Notes: a model not told the origin generated them from the sequence alone. A stretch of 64,000 bases of DNA from Candidatus Flexicrinis proximus (GCA_016712885.1 JADJQF010000033.1:248001-312000), one strand, 5' to 3'; positions 42,782 through 52,609 are shown, counted from the stretch's first letter. Numbers and translations are program-made.

Positions 42782-44488
42782 CTACAGCTTCGCTTGCAGC
42801 TCGGCGATGGTATCCTCGACGGTGTCGATCAGGCCGCGCAAGGTATCGGTGTCGAAAGCGAAACGCGCGCCGGCGGCGCCGAACAGCGCGGGCAGGCTGG
42901 CCGTGCCGCCCAGCGCCAGCGCACTGCGGTAGGCACGGACGGCAGAGGCCTGGTCTTTGCGGGCATTGGCAAACAACTGCACCGCCCCGAGGCGGGCGAG
43001 GCCATACTCGATGTAATACATCGGATAGCGGAAAATGTGCTGCTTGCGGTGCCAGCCGGACGCTTTGTAATTTTCGTAGCCGGTGTAGTCGATATCCGGC
43101 TCGAAGCGGTCTTTGAGCTCCAGCCAGGTCTCGTCGCAGGCTTCGGGGTCGCCGCCGTCGGCATGGCCGCGATACGCCCACAACTGGAAGGCATCGACTA
43201 TCGCCATATACGGCCAGAACTCGATGATGCTTTCCAGATGCTCGATGCGGTAGCGGGCGGCTTCGGCTTCGCTGAAGTAGCCACCGCGGTCGCGGGTCAC
43301 ATAGGGCGCGGCGAGCAGTTCCATGCCGAACGAGGCGACTTCGGCGAATTCGATGGGGTACGCGCGCTGTTCGCTGTAGGGCAGGGCGCGGGTGGCGTAG
43401 TTGTGGAAAGCGTGGCCGACCTCGTGCAGCAAGGTGCGCACATCGCCACCGGTATTGACGGCATTCATGAACACAAACGGTTTACCGGTCAGGGGGAAAC
43501 CAGAGCAGTAGGCGCCGGGACCCTTGAATTTGCGATTGGGCAGGTCCATCAGCCCGGCGGCCTTCATATCGGCGTACTGGTCGCCAAGCTCGGGATCGAC
43601 CGCGCTGAATACCGCGGTCGAGGTGTCCGCGAACCCTTGTATGGTGTCCCAGGGTTTGAGCGCAGGCTGTCCGCTGGCGTCGACATCGACATCATAGGGG
43701 CGCAGCGTGTCGAGGCCGAGGCGCACGCGGCGGCGCTCGCGGGCGCGGACAGCCGCTGGTACAACCACTTCGGCGATGGCCTTATGAAAAGTCTCGTTGT
43801 CCGACGGGGCGTAATCGAAACGCGCTTTCGATTTCCACTGGAAGTCGCGGTAATTGGCGAATCCGGCGTTCTGGGCGATCTTCTGGCGAATTTCGAAGGC
43901 CTTGCGCCAGAGATGATTGATGGCATCGCGGTCCTGTTCCCAGCGGCTGGCGAACAGGTCGAAGGCGGCCTTGCGGCGCTGGCGGTCCGGGTCCTGAAAG
44001 ACCGTCATGAGCTCGGTGAGGGTGACCTCTTCGCCGTCCCAGGTCACGGTCTGCGCGCCGGTGACTTTCGCATATTCGAGGCCGACCTGCTGCTCGTCGA
44101 GCATGAGCGGGAGGTTTTCCTCGCGGAAGATTTCGACCGAGGTGCGCGCTTTCCTGAGCGGGATTTCGTAGTTTGCCGGCGTGAGACCGCTGTCGAGGAG
44201 CTTACGATTGAGCTTGTCGGCGGCGCGCAGAATCGGCTGATGGATGGTCTTCATGAGCAGCTTGAGACGCGCTTCGGCGTCGGCGTCGACGGTATTCTGA
44301 GTCGTGGCGACACGGGCGCGCGCCATCATTTCACCGGCGACTTTGCTGACGGCCGTCCAGTCGCGCAGCCACGGATCGACCGAATCGGCGGTCAGCTGGC
44401 GGGTTTCGAGGTCGGCGAAATAGGGCGCGAACTGGTCCCAGCCCCAGTCCTTGACGGCATCGTAGGTTTTGGGCAGCGCATCAAACAT
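42782..44488 (-). CDS. pepF: M3-family oligoendopeptidase (PepF-like)
   Basis: A 568-residue zinc metallopeptidase that hydrolyses oligopeptides in the cytosol. The zinc motif HEVGH is at 355-359 in RTLLHEVGHAFHNYATR, and the downstream Glu ligand region is EFAEVASFGMELL. The N-terminal half is helical with LRKARTSVEIFREENL. Length fits the M3B/PepF clan. Start ATG 44488 is supported by GGAG upstream; longer in-frame starts add a sequence unlike the family. It stands alone. Confidence 0.9.
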   Translation of the reverse strand: MFDALPKTYDAVKDWGWDQFAPYFADLETRQLTADSVDPWLRDWTAVSKVAGEMMARARVATTQNTVDADAEARLKLLMKTIHQPILRAADKLNRKLLDSGLTPANYEIPLRKARTSVEIFREENLPLMLDEQQVGLEYAKVTGAQTVTWDGEEVTLTELMTVFQDPDRQRRKAAFDLFASRWEQDRDAINHLWRKAFEIRQKIAQNAGFANYRDFQWKSKARFDYAPSDNETFHKAIAEVVVPAAVRARERRRVRLGLDTLRPYDVDVDASGQPALKPWDTIQGFADTSTAVFSAVDPELGDQYADMKAAGLMDLPNRKFKGPGAYCSGFPLTGKPFVFMNAVNTGGDVRTLLHEVGHAFHNYATRALPYSEQRAYPIEFAEVASFGMELLAAPYVTRDRGGYFSEAEAARYRIEHLESIIEFWPYMAIVDAFQLWAYRGHADGGDPEACDETWLELKDRFEPDIDYTGYENYKASGWHRKQHIFRYPMYYIEYGLARLGAVQLFANARKDQASAVRAYRSALALGGTASLPALFGAAGARFAFDTDTLRGLIDTVEDTIAELQAKL

Positions 44489-44627
44489 CACACATCTCCG
44501 CATCGGTCTCAACAATGAGAGCGGATTATAGCGCGGCGTCACCGACCGGTGGACTTATGGGTGCCGGCGATGCTGCGGTAGATACGCCGGGGGGATAAAT
44601 CCCGCCGACTATGGTTGTGCATTCCTG

Positions 44628-44905
44628 ATCCTGGAGGCGCTGCCTCCAGACCTCCGCGAGGGACTTACGCCCCTCGACCCCGCATCTTGCGAGGTGCAGG
44701 AGTGCAAACGCCGCCACCGGGGTTTGGGTTGGAACCCCTTAGAAAATGCATGACACACACTAAGCCGGTGGCTGTTTATCGGACGCCATGTATGGCGTCC
44801 CTACAAAACACCGTGTTTCTTCTTGTACAGACGTGCGATGCGGAGCACGCCCGGCGCAGCCAAAGGTTGCATTGTTGGTTGAACTTCGGCTTATGGCTTA
44901 GTAGC
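44628..44905. repeat. Composite dispersed repeat: module 1 plus module 2
   Basis: Module 1 (44628-44750) has CTGGAGGCGCTGCCTCCAG, GAGGGACTTACGCCCCTC, GGAGTGCAAACGCC and an AAAATGCATGACACAC end. Module 2 (44760-44900) begins CGGACGCCATGTATGGCG, then TACAAAACACCGTG, TTGTACAGACGTGCGATGCGG and GAACTTCGGCTTATGGCTTA. The 409-bp gap otherwise holds nothing recognisable. Confidence 0.85.
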
Positions 44906-45197
44906 CCCAGGCGTTGTCCTGATACTCCGGGTGTTTATTGACATAATTCTTGACATACGGGCAGAGCGGGTTGACCTTCAGACCGTTGTCTTTCGCCCAA
45001 TCGAGCGCGAATTTGGTGAGTTTGGAGGCGATGCCTTTGCCCTCGAAGGCGGGGGGGACTTCGGTGTGGGTCATGGTGATATTGCTGCCGCCGAGCATGT
45101 ATTCGATGATGGCGACATCGTCGCCGAGGCGGATTTCGAAGCGATTCAACGCCGGATTGTTGACGGCCTGCAGCGTGTTGAAGTCGATCTCTGTCAT
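44898..45197 (-). CDS. Small GNAT-like N-acetyltransferase (YidJ-type)
   Basis: A 99-residue single-domain GNAT of the short family: FEIRLGDDVAIIEYMLGGSN, ITMTHTEVPPAFEGKGIASK (acetyl-CoA loop) and NGLKVNPLCPYVKNYVNKHP, the CPY block typical of the family. The acceptor is unknown. It starts 8 bp after the CDGSH gene, so the two are one operon. Its stop lies at the end of a module-2 repeat. Confidence 0.88.
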   Translation of the reverse strand: MTEIDFNTLQAVNNPALNRFEIRLGDDVAIIEYMLGGSNITMTHTEVPPAFEGKGIASKLTKFALDWAKDNGLKVNPLCPYVKNYVNKHPEYQDNAWGY

Positions 45198-45205
45198 GAA
45201 AGGCG

Positions 45206-45868
45206 TTACTCCGTTTTAAATCCGTTGGTCTGGTGGGTGTCATCGCAAAACGGCATGCTTGACGAGCCGCCGCAGCGGCAGAGCAGCACGTGATTCCCGG
45301 CGAAAATCTCCGCTCCGGTCGCGTCCACAATGCTCATGCTGCCGGAAAGGCTCAGCGACCCGTTTGGCAACGCGATGATATGCAGCACGCCGCCGTCCGC
45401 GTCCGTCGCGTTCGCCAGCCGCGGAACAGACGGCACCGAGTCCGTGAAGCCGATCTCGTTATGGCTGTTATCACAGAACGGCTTGTAAACCGACGCGCCG
45501 CAGCGGCACAGCATCGCGCGCGTCTCACCGGCGATATTGACCTCGGCTGCCGTAATCTTCAGGTTGCCCCGCACGTGCAGCGGGCCGTCCTTCTGGACAG
45601 TGATGCGATTTTCCGCTGGGACCGGTTCCGAGTCTCCGCCGTCCTTGCGGCGGACGTGCAGCGCGCCGGAGGGACAGGCGCTGACGACGTCCACGAGCGA
45701 ATCGCCGGGGGTATCGCCGACCTGAAGCCACGGCCACCGGTCGGGGTCAAAGACCTGCGACAGGCGAGTAATGCACTCTTTAGCGTGGATGCAGCGCGTG
45801 ACATTGTAGGTGACATCGGCGTTCTTGCCGATATAGTGCCGGTCCTTATCCTGGAGGGTATAGGCCAT
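45206..45868 (-). CDS. Fe-S protein: divergent 4Fe-4S domain plus two CDGSH domains
   Basis: A 220-residue protein. Residues 1-~75 are a Fer4_19-like mono-cluster domain (C26 in TRCIHAKEC, C32, and C65 in SACPSGAL). Two CDGSH/mitoNEET-type 2Fe-2S motifs follow: C121-x-C123 with C132 and H136 (CRCGASVYKPFCDNSH), and C197-x-C199 with C208 and H212 (CRCGGSSSMPFCDDTH). Such proteins transfer electrons or Fe-S clusters. ATG 45868 is preferred over 45874 because GAGGAATGCAC is better spaced from it. It is translationally close to the GNAT gene downstream. Confidence 0.92.
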   Translation of the reverse strand: MAYTLQDKDRHYIGKNADVTYNVTRCIHAKECITRLSQVFDPDRWPWLQVGDTPGDSLVDVVSACPSGALHVRRKDGGDSEPVPAENRITVQKDGPLHVRGNLKITAAEVNIAGETRAMLCRCGASVYKPFCDNSHNEIGFTDSVPSVPRLANATDADGGVLHIIALPNGSLSLSGSMSIVDATGAEIFAGNHVLLCRCGGSSSMPFCDDTHQTNGFKTE

Positions 45869-46037
45869 GTGCATTCCTCATGACTTTCAGACACGCAGAC
45901 GCTGCGAAAGGGGGATGGATTACGGTTTTGCATCGCAGCTTAATACTACCCACAGACCACAGGGTTTCGAGTGCCTAACTTTTGCAGATTGCATAAGTTG
46001 CACCCGGGAAATATCGGACAATGCGTCCGTATACCCC

Positions 46038-46069
46038 TTGACAGCCTTTAGTTACTATCAACGTATAGA
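46038..46069 (+). promoter_or_regulatory. Candidate promoter of gltB
   Basis: A consensus TTGACA (46038-46043) lies 20 bp before TATAGA (46064-46069). The spacing is longer than usual. The start codon is 80 bp further on, and the leader includes GTGCCGAATTTGTGGAG...GGGCACGC complementarity. Confidence 0.35.
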
Positions 46070-46149
46070 GGCGTGCCGAATTTGTGGAGTTCTGTCAATT
46101 CCGGGCACGCTTTTCTGCCCTCTGACCGTAACTGATGGGACAACCATCC

Positions 46150-49100
46150 ATGAATGACACCGACGCGCACCACGACTTTTTCAACGATCCCGACCTGCAC
46201 CGCATCGACACGTCCGAGCGCGGCGCCTGCGCGCTGATCTGCGCGGTACGCAAAGGCGGCCAACCTACCCACGGCAATGTAAAGCGCACCATCGAAGCGC
46301 TGGCCCGCATGGGGCATCGTACCGGCTATATAGAGGGCGAGGGCGACGGCGTCGGCATCCTGACAGACATCCCGCGCGAACTGTGGGCGAAGTGGCTGGT
46401 ACAGCACGGCCTGCGCGGTTCATTGGCGACCGACCGGGGCTTCTGGGTCGGCCATCTGATGATTCCGTATAACGACCGGCCGCGCGCGCAGACCCTGGTC
46501 GACCGGATCGTGCGGATGATGACCGATGCTGGCCTGCATGTGATGTACGATCAGCCGGGGCAGGTCAACCGCCTCGTCCTGGGGCCGAACGCCGAAAAGC
46601 ACGAGCCGGGTTTCTACCAGCTTGCCGGGCTGAACGGCCAGGTATCGCTGGCACAGCTCGATACCTCGCTGTTCGACCTGCAGAACCGCATCGAGAATGA
46701 CCTCGGCGTGCATTTTGCGTCGCTTTCGGCCACCAGCGTGGTCTACAAAGTACAGGGAACGGTCGAAATCCTGCGCCGTTATTATCCTGAGCTGCGCGAC
46801 CCGGATTATGCCAGCACGGTCACGCTGGGCCATGCGCGCTACTCGACCAACACCAATCCGGTCTTCGAACGCGCCCAGCCGTTCGGCCTGCTGGGCCACA
46901 ACGGCGAATTCAACACGATCTCGCGCTTCCGCATCGAATCCGGCATGCTCGGCGTCGACCTGAACCCGGCCAATTCGGATTCGCAAGATGTCGACCGCTT
47001 CGTCCATGCATTGTGCGCCAAGTACGGCCTCGACCTGATCGAAGCCATGATGTACGTGTTCCCGCCCTACGATCACGACCTGATCGCGGATATGCCCGAA
47101 CTCAAGGACATGACCGACGAAATCCGGCGCGCGTTCGGGCCGTTCGCGCAGGGGCCGGCAGCGGTCGCGGCGCGCTACAACGACCTGTGCGTGTTCAGCG
47201 TCGACGCGCTGGGCCTGCGCCCGCTGTGGGTGGGCGAGACGGACAAGGAATACTTTGCCTCGTCGGAGCGCGGCGTCTATACGCTCGACTCGATGATTTC
47301 CAACGCCAAGCCGATGGCCCCGGGCGAGAAGATCGCGCTGCGCATCAAGCGCGGCCAGCCGATCGAAGTGCTGGATATGGCGGCGATCCAGCGCCATGTG
47401 CTGGCGCGGCACCGTGAACGGCAGCCGATGCGCTCGGCCATCACCGATACCGGCAGTTGGCCGGTCGCGGGGAATGGGAATGGCGGCGGGAATGGCGCGT
47501 TTGGCGGCGGGAACAATGGCGGCGGCCCGACGGGCACTGGCAGTTTCGCGGCGCTCAAGCTGGAAACACAGACAGCGGTGGCGGTTGCGGAAGCCGCGCC
47601 GGCGCCGTTCGTGCCGTGGAACGCTGCGGGCTACCCGGTCAATACCGTCAGCATGTCGGCGATGGGCTGGGAACGCTACCACCTGTCGGTGATCGAGACG
47701 ATGGCCGAACTCAAGAAGGAACAGGTCGGGGCGCTGGGCTGGGACGGGCCGCTGGCGGCCATCAGCCACACGCGCATGAACCTGTCCGATTACTTTAAGG
47801 AAACGGTGGCGGTGGTGACCAACCCGGCCATCGACCGCGAGCGCGAGGCGGCGCAGTTCACGACGCGCGTCATCGTCGGGTCGCGCCCCGGCATCGGACA
47901 CACCTTGCGCGAAGACGAACTGAGCGTGGCGCTGCAAACGCCGTTTGTGACCGGCGGCCACAGCGTGCTCGGCGACATCGAACTTCAGCGCGAGGCGGCC
48001 AATAAGCACGGCACGATGGCGCTGGAAGACCTGCTGGCGGTCTTCGCCGAACGCGAACAACTGGCGATCATCGATATGGCCGCTGGCGCGCACGAGCCGA
48101 TCGAGTCGGCGCTGGAACGCATCCGTGCCGAGGCGATCGAGGCGGTCAAGAACGGCGCGCGCTGCATCCTGCTCGACGATACGGCGGTCATGACCGGCCT
48201 CAAGCACTGGATCGACCCGCTGCTGGCGACCGCCACGGTCGATACGGCCTTGCGCGAAACGCACCATGCCAACCGCAACCTGCGGCGCATCTGCGGCGTG
48301 ATCCTGCGTTCGGGCGCGCTGCGCGACCTGCACGACATCGCCATGGCGCTCAGCCTCGGCGCGAATGCCATTAACCCGTACATGCTGTATGCCGTCGGGC
48401 TGGGCGTTGCGCCGAAAGCCCCGCGCGAAGCCATCACGCCTGACGTGATCATCAGCCTGCTCGACAAGCTGGTCGGCGTGATGACCAAGGGCGTCGAAAA
48501 GATCACCAGCACGATCGGCTGCCACGAACTGCGCGGCTACGGGCACAGCTTCAGCAGCATCGGGCTGGCGAAAGGCGTCGCGTCGCAGTTCGATATGCCG
48601 AATTACTACGGCAGCGAAATCCGCGGCCTGACCTGGACAGACCTGAAGGCGTGGGCCGAAGAACGCGCCGTCGACTTGCGCGGCGAGACCAAGGCCATGC
48701 TGGCCAACCCCGACCGCTTCTATCCGAAGATGTGGAAGAAGGCGGAAGACGTCGCCCACGGCGAGATGACGCTCGAAGAATATACGTCCGAACTGATGGG
48801 GCTGGAAGAAAAACAGCCGGTTGCCATCCGCCACATCCTCAAGCTGAAACTGAGCAGCAAGCCGGTTGAGGCCGGCAACGTGAGCGTGCGCTCCGGACGC
48901 CACTCGATGCCCGCCTATATCAGCGCGATGTCGTTCGGATCGCAGGGGGAACTGGCGTACAAGGCGTATGCCGAAGCGGCGTATCGACTCGACTCGTTCT
49001 GCGTCAACGGCGAAGGCGGCGAACTGTCGGACATCATGGGCAAGTACCCGCACCACCGCGGCCAGCAGGTGGCTTCGGCGCGTTTCGGCGTCAACATCGA

Positions 49101-50853
49101 ATTCCTGAACTCGTGCGACCTGATCGAGATCAAGATCGGGCAGGGCGCGAAACCCGGCGAGGGCGGCCATCTGCCCGGCTTCAAGGTGACCGAACAAGTG
49201 GCGGCGGCGCGGCATACTGTCCCTGGCGTTGACCTGATCTCGCCGTCGAATAACCATGACCTGTACTCGATTGAAGACCTGGCGCAGTTGATCGAGGAAC
49301 TCAAGACGGCCAATACCCGAGCCCGGATCAGCGTCAAGCTGCCGGTCGTTCCCGGCGTCGGCATCATCGCGGTTGGCGTGGCCAAGGCCGGCGCCGATGT
49401 CATCACGATCACCGGCTATGACGGCGGCACTGGCGCGGCACGCGCGCATGCGCTCCGGCATGTCGGCCTGCCGACCGAGATCGGCGTGTGGCTGGCGCAC
49501 CGTGCGCTGACCGAGAGCGGCCTGCGCGAACAGGTCGAAATCTGGGCGGACGGCGGCATGAAGTCCGGGCGCGACGTGATCAAGATGATGTGCCTGGGCG
49601 CGAACCGCGTCGGGTTCGGCACGCTGGCGATGGTGGCGGTCGGCTGTACGATCTGCCGCAAGTGCCACGAAGGCACCTGCCATGTCGGCATCACTACCCA
49701 TATCAAGACCAAGGAAGAGGCGGCATCGAAGGGCATCAAGTCGTTCGAGCCGCGCGAATTCGACCTGGCGGTGGATGGCATCGTGCGGGTGTTCAATATG
49801 CTGGCCGAGGACATCAAGTACTGGGTCGGCCAGATGGGTTTCAGCGACGTGAACGACCTGATCGGCCGCGCCGACCTGATCGAACAGTCGGACTGGCATA
49901 ACCGGATCGACCTGACCGGCCTGCTCAAGAAAGTGCCGCTCAAGAAGAAGGTCGCGCCGCTCAGTGGCGGCCCGCGCCTGACCCGCCCGCGCAATACCCT
50001 GTCGAAGCAGATCACGGCGGTGGTCGCGGACAGCGTCGCACGCGGCGAAAACGAGATGACCTACGACGACGAGCAGGTGATGGCGATGGACCGCGCGCTC
50101 GGCACGCACCTGTCCGGCGCGCTCAAGCGTCACGAATTCGAGGGTTTCGACCGCATCAACGCGGTTCACCTCAGCTTCAGCAACTCGGCCATCCCCGGCA
50201 ACGGCCTCGCGGCGTTCATGGACGCGCCGATGGACGTGCTGGTCGAGGGCGGCGCGCAGGATGGCGTTGCCAAGGGCGCACGCGGTGGTAAGGTCTCGAT
50301 CCTCAAGGGTCTTAACCACAATGGTCTGCGCCTCGATGGCTCGGTAGGCAAGAGCTTCGCCTACGGCGCGATGGGCGGCCAGTTCATCGTGCAGGGCAAC
50401 GCCGATACGCGCGCCTGCATCCGCATGTCCGGCGCGGATGTGGTGTTTGGCGGCGAGGTGACAGAGCCGCTGCGCGACGAACTCGGCGCGCTGGCCAGCC
50501 GTGCGAACCTGAAAGGCTACGCCTGCGAGTATATGACCAGCGGCCGCGTGGTGATCCTAGGCGACCCCGGCCCGTGGATCGGCGCGGGCATGACCGGCGG
50601 CGTGATCTACCAGCGCATCCAGCCGGAAATGAACCTGACCATCGACGCCATCAAACGCCGGATCGCCATCGGCGCCACCATCGAAGTGCAGCCAATGGAC
50701 GATAACGGCTGCGACGAACTGCGTGAACTGCTTGGCCGGTACATCCAGGTGCTCGACAACAACAACCAGTCCGAGGCGACCGAGCATCTGTACGAGCTGC
50801 TCGCGCACCCAGAGCAGCACTTCGTCAAACTGGCGCCACGAGGCAGCCGTTAG
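46150..50853 (+). CDS. gltB: Glutamate synthase, large (alpha) subunit
   Basis: A 1,567-residue enzyme making two glutamates from glutamine and 2-oxoglutarate. Residues 1-26 are a propeptide; C27 in ERGACALICAV is the Ntn-amidotransferase Cys. GHARYSTNTNPVFERAQPFG and LLGHNGEFNTISRF are amidotransferase blocks. A Gly/Asn-rich linker spans about 441-466. The FMN synthase domain includes QGAKPGEGGHLPGFKV, SPSNNHDLYSIEDLA and ITGYDGGTGAARAHALRHVG, and the 3Fe-4S Cys cluster lies at C1166, C1169, C1172, C1177 (GCTICRKCHEGTCHVG). The C-terminal Gly-rich beta-helix includes GGRGGKVSILKG-type repeats. No gltD follows. Confidence 0.95.
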   Translation: MNDTDAHHDFFNDPDLHRIDTSERGACALICAVRKGGQPTHGNVKRTIEALARMGHRTGYIEGEGDGVGILTDIPRELWAKWLVQHGLRGSLATDRGFWVGHLMIPYNDRPRAQTLVDRIVRMMTDAGLHVMYDQPGQVNRLVLGPNAEKHEPGFYQLAGLNGQVSLAQLDTSLFDLQNRIENDLGVHFASLSATSVVYKVQGTVEILRRYYPELRDPDYASTVTLGHARYSTNTNPVFERAQPFGLLGHNGEFNTISRFRIESGMLGVDLNPANSDSQDVDRFVHALCAKYGLDLIEAMMYVFPPYDHDLIADMPELKDMTDEIRRAFGPFAQGPAAVAARYNDLCVFSVDALGLRPLWVGETDKEYFASSERGVYTLDSMISNAKPMAPGEKIALRIKRGQPIEVLDMAAIQRHVLARHRERQPMRSAITDTGSWPVAGNGNGGGNGAFGGGNNGGGPTGTGSFAALKLETQTAVAVAEAAPAPFVPWNAAGYPVNTVSMSAMGWERYHLSVIETMAELKKEQVGALGWDGPLAAISHTRMNLSDYFKETVAVVTNPAIDREREAAQFTTRVIVGSRPGIGHTLREDELSVALQTPFVTGGHSVLGDIELQREAANKHGTMALEDLLAVFAEREQLAIIDMAAGAHEPIESALERIRAEAIEAVKNGARCILLDDTAVMTGLKHWIDPLLATATVDTALRETHHANRNLRRICGVILRSGALRDLHDIAMALSLGANAINPYMLYAVGLGVAPKAPREAITPDVIISLLDKLVGVMTKGVEKITSTIGCHELRGYGHSFSSIGLAKGVASQFDMPNYYGSEIRGLTWTDLKAWAEERAVDLRGETKAMLANPDRFYPKMWKKAEDVAHGEMTLEEYTSELMGLEEKQPVAIRHILKLKLSSKPVEAGNVSVRSGRHSMPAYISAMSFGSQGELAYKAYAEAAYRLDSFCVNGEGGELSDIMGKYPHHRGQQVASARFGVNIEFLNSCDLIEIKIGQGAKPGEGGHLPGFKVTEQVAAARHTVPGVDLISPSNNHDLYSIEDLAQLIEELKTANTRARISVKLPVVPGVGIIAVGVAKAGADVITITGYDGGTGAARAHALRHVGLPTEIGVWLAHRALTESGLREQVEIWADGGMKSGRDVIKMMCLGANRVGFGTLAMVAVGCTICRKCHEGTCHVGITTHIKTKEEAASKGIKSFEPREFDLAVDGIVRVFNMLAEDIKYWVGQMGFSDVNDLIGRADLIEQSDWHNRIDLTGLLKKVPLKKKVAPLSGGPRLTRPRNTLSKQITAVVADSVARGENEMTYDDEQVMAMDRALGTHLSGALKRHEFEGFDRINAVHLSFSNSAIPGNGLAAFMDAPMDVLVEGGAQDGVAKGARGGKVSILKGLNHNGLRLDGSVGKSFAYGAMGGQFIVQGNADTRACIRMSGADVVFGGEVTEPLRDELGALASRANLKGYACEYMTSGRVVILGDPGPWIGAGMTGGVIYQRIQPEMNLTIDAIKRRIAIGATIEVQPMDDNGCDELRELLGRYIQVLDNNNQSEATEHLYELLAHPEQHFVKLAPRGSR

Positions 50854-50867
50854 GGACTAAGGGCTGT

Positions 50868-51046
50868 TATTGACTTGGTTTTGTGGAGGCCCCGCCTCCA
50901 CACCTCCGCCAAAGGGCTTGCGCCCTCTGGACTCCCTCATTGCCTTTGGCTTCGCAGGCGAAGCCAAAGGCAAATGAAGGGTGCGGGGATGCAAATCCCT
51001 GCCGGGGTTTGGGGTGGAACCCCAACGAAAGTGCACAACATGCTGG
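50868..51046. repeat. Dispersed hairpin repeat, module 1 (full copy)
   Basis: Order of blocks: GTTATTGACTTGGTTTTGTGG end, GTGGAGGCCCCGCCTCCAC, AGGGCTTGCGCCCT, TGCCTTTGGCTTCGCAGGCG with its complement, GGGGATGCAAATCCC, GGGGTTTGGGGTGGAACCCC, and the CGAAAGTGCACAAC end. Confidence 0.9.
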
Positions 51047-51196
51047 ACGTTTACAGCCACGCTAACGGCTAAAAGCCAACAGCGAAAAGCTTCTTCCCCA
51101 CGATATTCGCGGTTCCCCCCCAGCAAGCCCCCTTCTGACGGCGGTCGGAAGGGGGCGAACCGTTTCTTAGCGATTAGCTGTTAGCTGCTAAGGCAG

Positions 51197-51385
51197 TGGC
51201 TGTTTGTCGGACGCCATGTATGGCGTCCCTACAGAAGCAGCGCCTCCGCACCTTTACCAAAGGGCTTGCGCCCTCTGGACTCCCTCATAGCGTTTGGCTG
51301 CGCTTGCGCAGCCAAAGGCAAATGAAGGGTGCAGGGATGCAAATCCCTGCTGGGGTTTGGGGTGAAACCCCAAATTATCCATAAC
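51197..51385. repeat. Module-2 5' part joined to module 1
   Basis: CGGACGCCATGTATGGCGTC and CCTACA (51207-51232) are the start of module 2, and they run directly into module 1 blocks from GCAGCGCCTCCGC to ATTATCCATAACT. With 50868-51046 and the spacer it fills the 703-bp gap; no gene is seen. Confidence 0.85.
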
Positions 51386-51556
51386 TGACGTTAACGAATC
51401 GATTTCGGGTTTAGAATCAGAGTAACGGGGTAATCAACACCCGTTACACGCCCGCGATAGCCACAGTGTTGGTATTGCGCGGAGGGGGCAACACTGAAAC
51501 GGTAACACAGCGCGATCAGGCGTGGTGGCTGGATACCGTATTCAGGAGCCCCGAAC

Positions 51557-52609
51557 ATGATTCCGAAAAGAACCCTCATCTTTGGCAGTCTGCTACTTTT
51601 CCTGCTGCTGGCGTTCATCACGGCCCGGCCGGCTGCCGGTCATGCCGCAGCCGACTACGTCCCTCCCGCCCCGCCAAACGACAATTTTGCCAATGCCGAG
51701 ATGCTGGTGCTGAACAAACGCGTGAAGTCGACGGAGAACATTGCCAGCGCCACGTTGGAAGTGCTGGAAGGGACTGACCCCGATCTGACCCACTGCCCGG
51801 TACTCCGCTCGGTCTGGTACAGCTTCACGCCGCCTTTCAACGGCGTGCTGGCGTTTTCCACTGCCGGCAGCAAGATGTACTGGTCGCCCTACGGCTATTC
51901 CACGGATACCGTGATGGCTGTCTATCAGGGGACAACTCTCGACACGCTGGCCGAGGTGGCCTGCAATAACGATTACAGCGGCTCCATCGCTGAAATTCCG
52001 GCGCTTGTGGTGAGGGGCGGAGTGACGTATTACGTCCGCGTCGGTATGAACTCATCTGATTTCGCGCTGTGGGGCTGGGTGAAGACGATCGCGGTTGTCA
52101 GGGATGCCGCCAATTACGATCCGGGCGATTTTCAGAACCTGAGTTTTGAAGACCCGCTCGCGCCGGCCTGGACGCTTACCGGGGCGCTCAATGGAGACCA
52201 ACGGGAATGCGACGGCGCCAACTGCACGTTCAAGTTCGTGGGTGGGCCGGGCGAAGCCACCAGGCTCCAGCAGGTACGGGACTGGCCGGTCGGCATCCTG
52301 CTGGCGCGCGACCATCACATGTTCGAGATGTTGTTGAGCGTCCTGTCAACGCCGGACGCCGACTTCAAGATTCAGCTAACCGCGGTCTACTCGGATGGCA
52401 CGCCAAGCACCAAAGGGACGGTCTTTGTGATCAACGAAGTGGCGACCGTCGTATCCAACAGCCTGTTCTTTGAGAGCCCGAACGTTAAGAAGATCAAGGT
52501 GATCTTCATCAACCGGGCGGTGACCGGCAGTGTCGTCATCGACGGTATTGTGCTCGACTATGACGGTGCGCTGCTGCGCGACGCCGTGCTGCCTGTGCCT
52601 GCACAGTAG
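51557..52609 (+). CDS. Secreted protein, family with conserved C-terminal tail (member 1)
   Basis: A 350-residue exported protein with signal peptide residues ~5-30. Residues ~38-175 are a PPC-like domain (PPNDNFANAEML; RSVWYSFTPPFNGVLAFSTA; VACNNDYSG; YYVRVG). A second beta module follows: QNLSFED, W210-type, CTFKFVGG, AVYSDGTPSTKG and VVIDGIVLDY. The C-terminus is DYDGALLRDAVLPVPAQ, shared in outline with the three following proteins. AGGAG precedes the ATG by 8 bp. Role unknown; it may be a surface or binding protein. Confidence 0.78.
   Translation: MIPKRTLIFGSLLLFLLLAFITARPAAGHAAADYVPPAPPNDNFANAEMLVLNKRVKSTENIASATLEVLEGTDPDLTHCPVLRSVWYSFTPPFNGVLAFSTAGSKMYWSPYGYSTDTVMAVYQGTTLDTLAEVACNNDYSGSIAEIPALVVRGGVTYYVRVGMNSSDFALWGWVKTIAVVRDAANYDPGDFQNLSFEDPLAPAWTLTGALNGDQRECDGANCTFKFVGGPGEATRLQQVRDWPVGILLARDHHMFEMLLSVLSTPDADFKIQLTAVYSDGTPSTKGTVFVINEVATVVSNSLFFESPNVKKIKVIFINRAVTGSVVIDGIVLDYDGALLRDAVLPVPAQ

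Noticed and set aside
42680..44518. A 612-codon plus-strand frame
   Set aside because: Antisense to the M3 peptidase with HEVGH; no recognisable motifs.
46420..50319. A 1,299-codon open frame on the minus strand
   Set aside because: It lies wholly antisense to gltB, which has full family motifs. Long antisense frames are expected in GC-rich genes, and its product is low-complexity Arg/His/Asp-rich.
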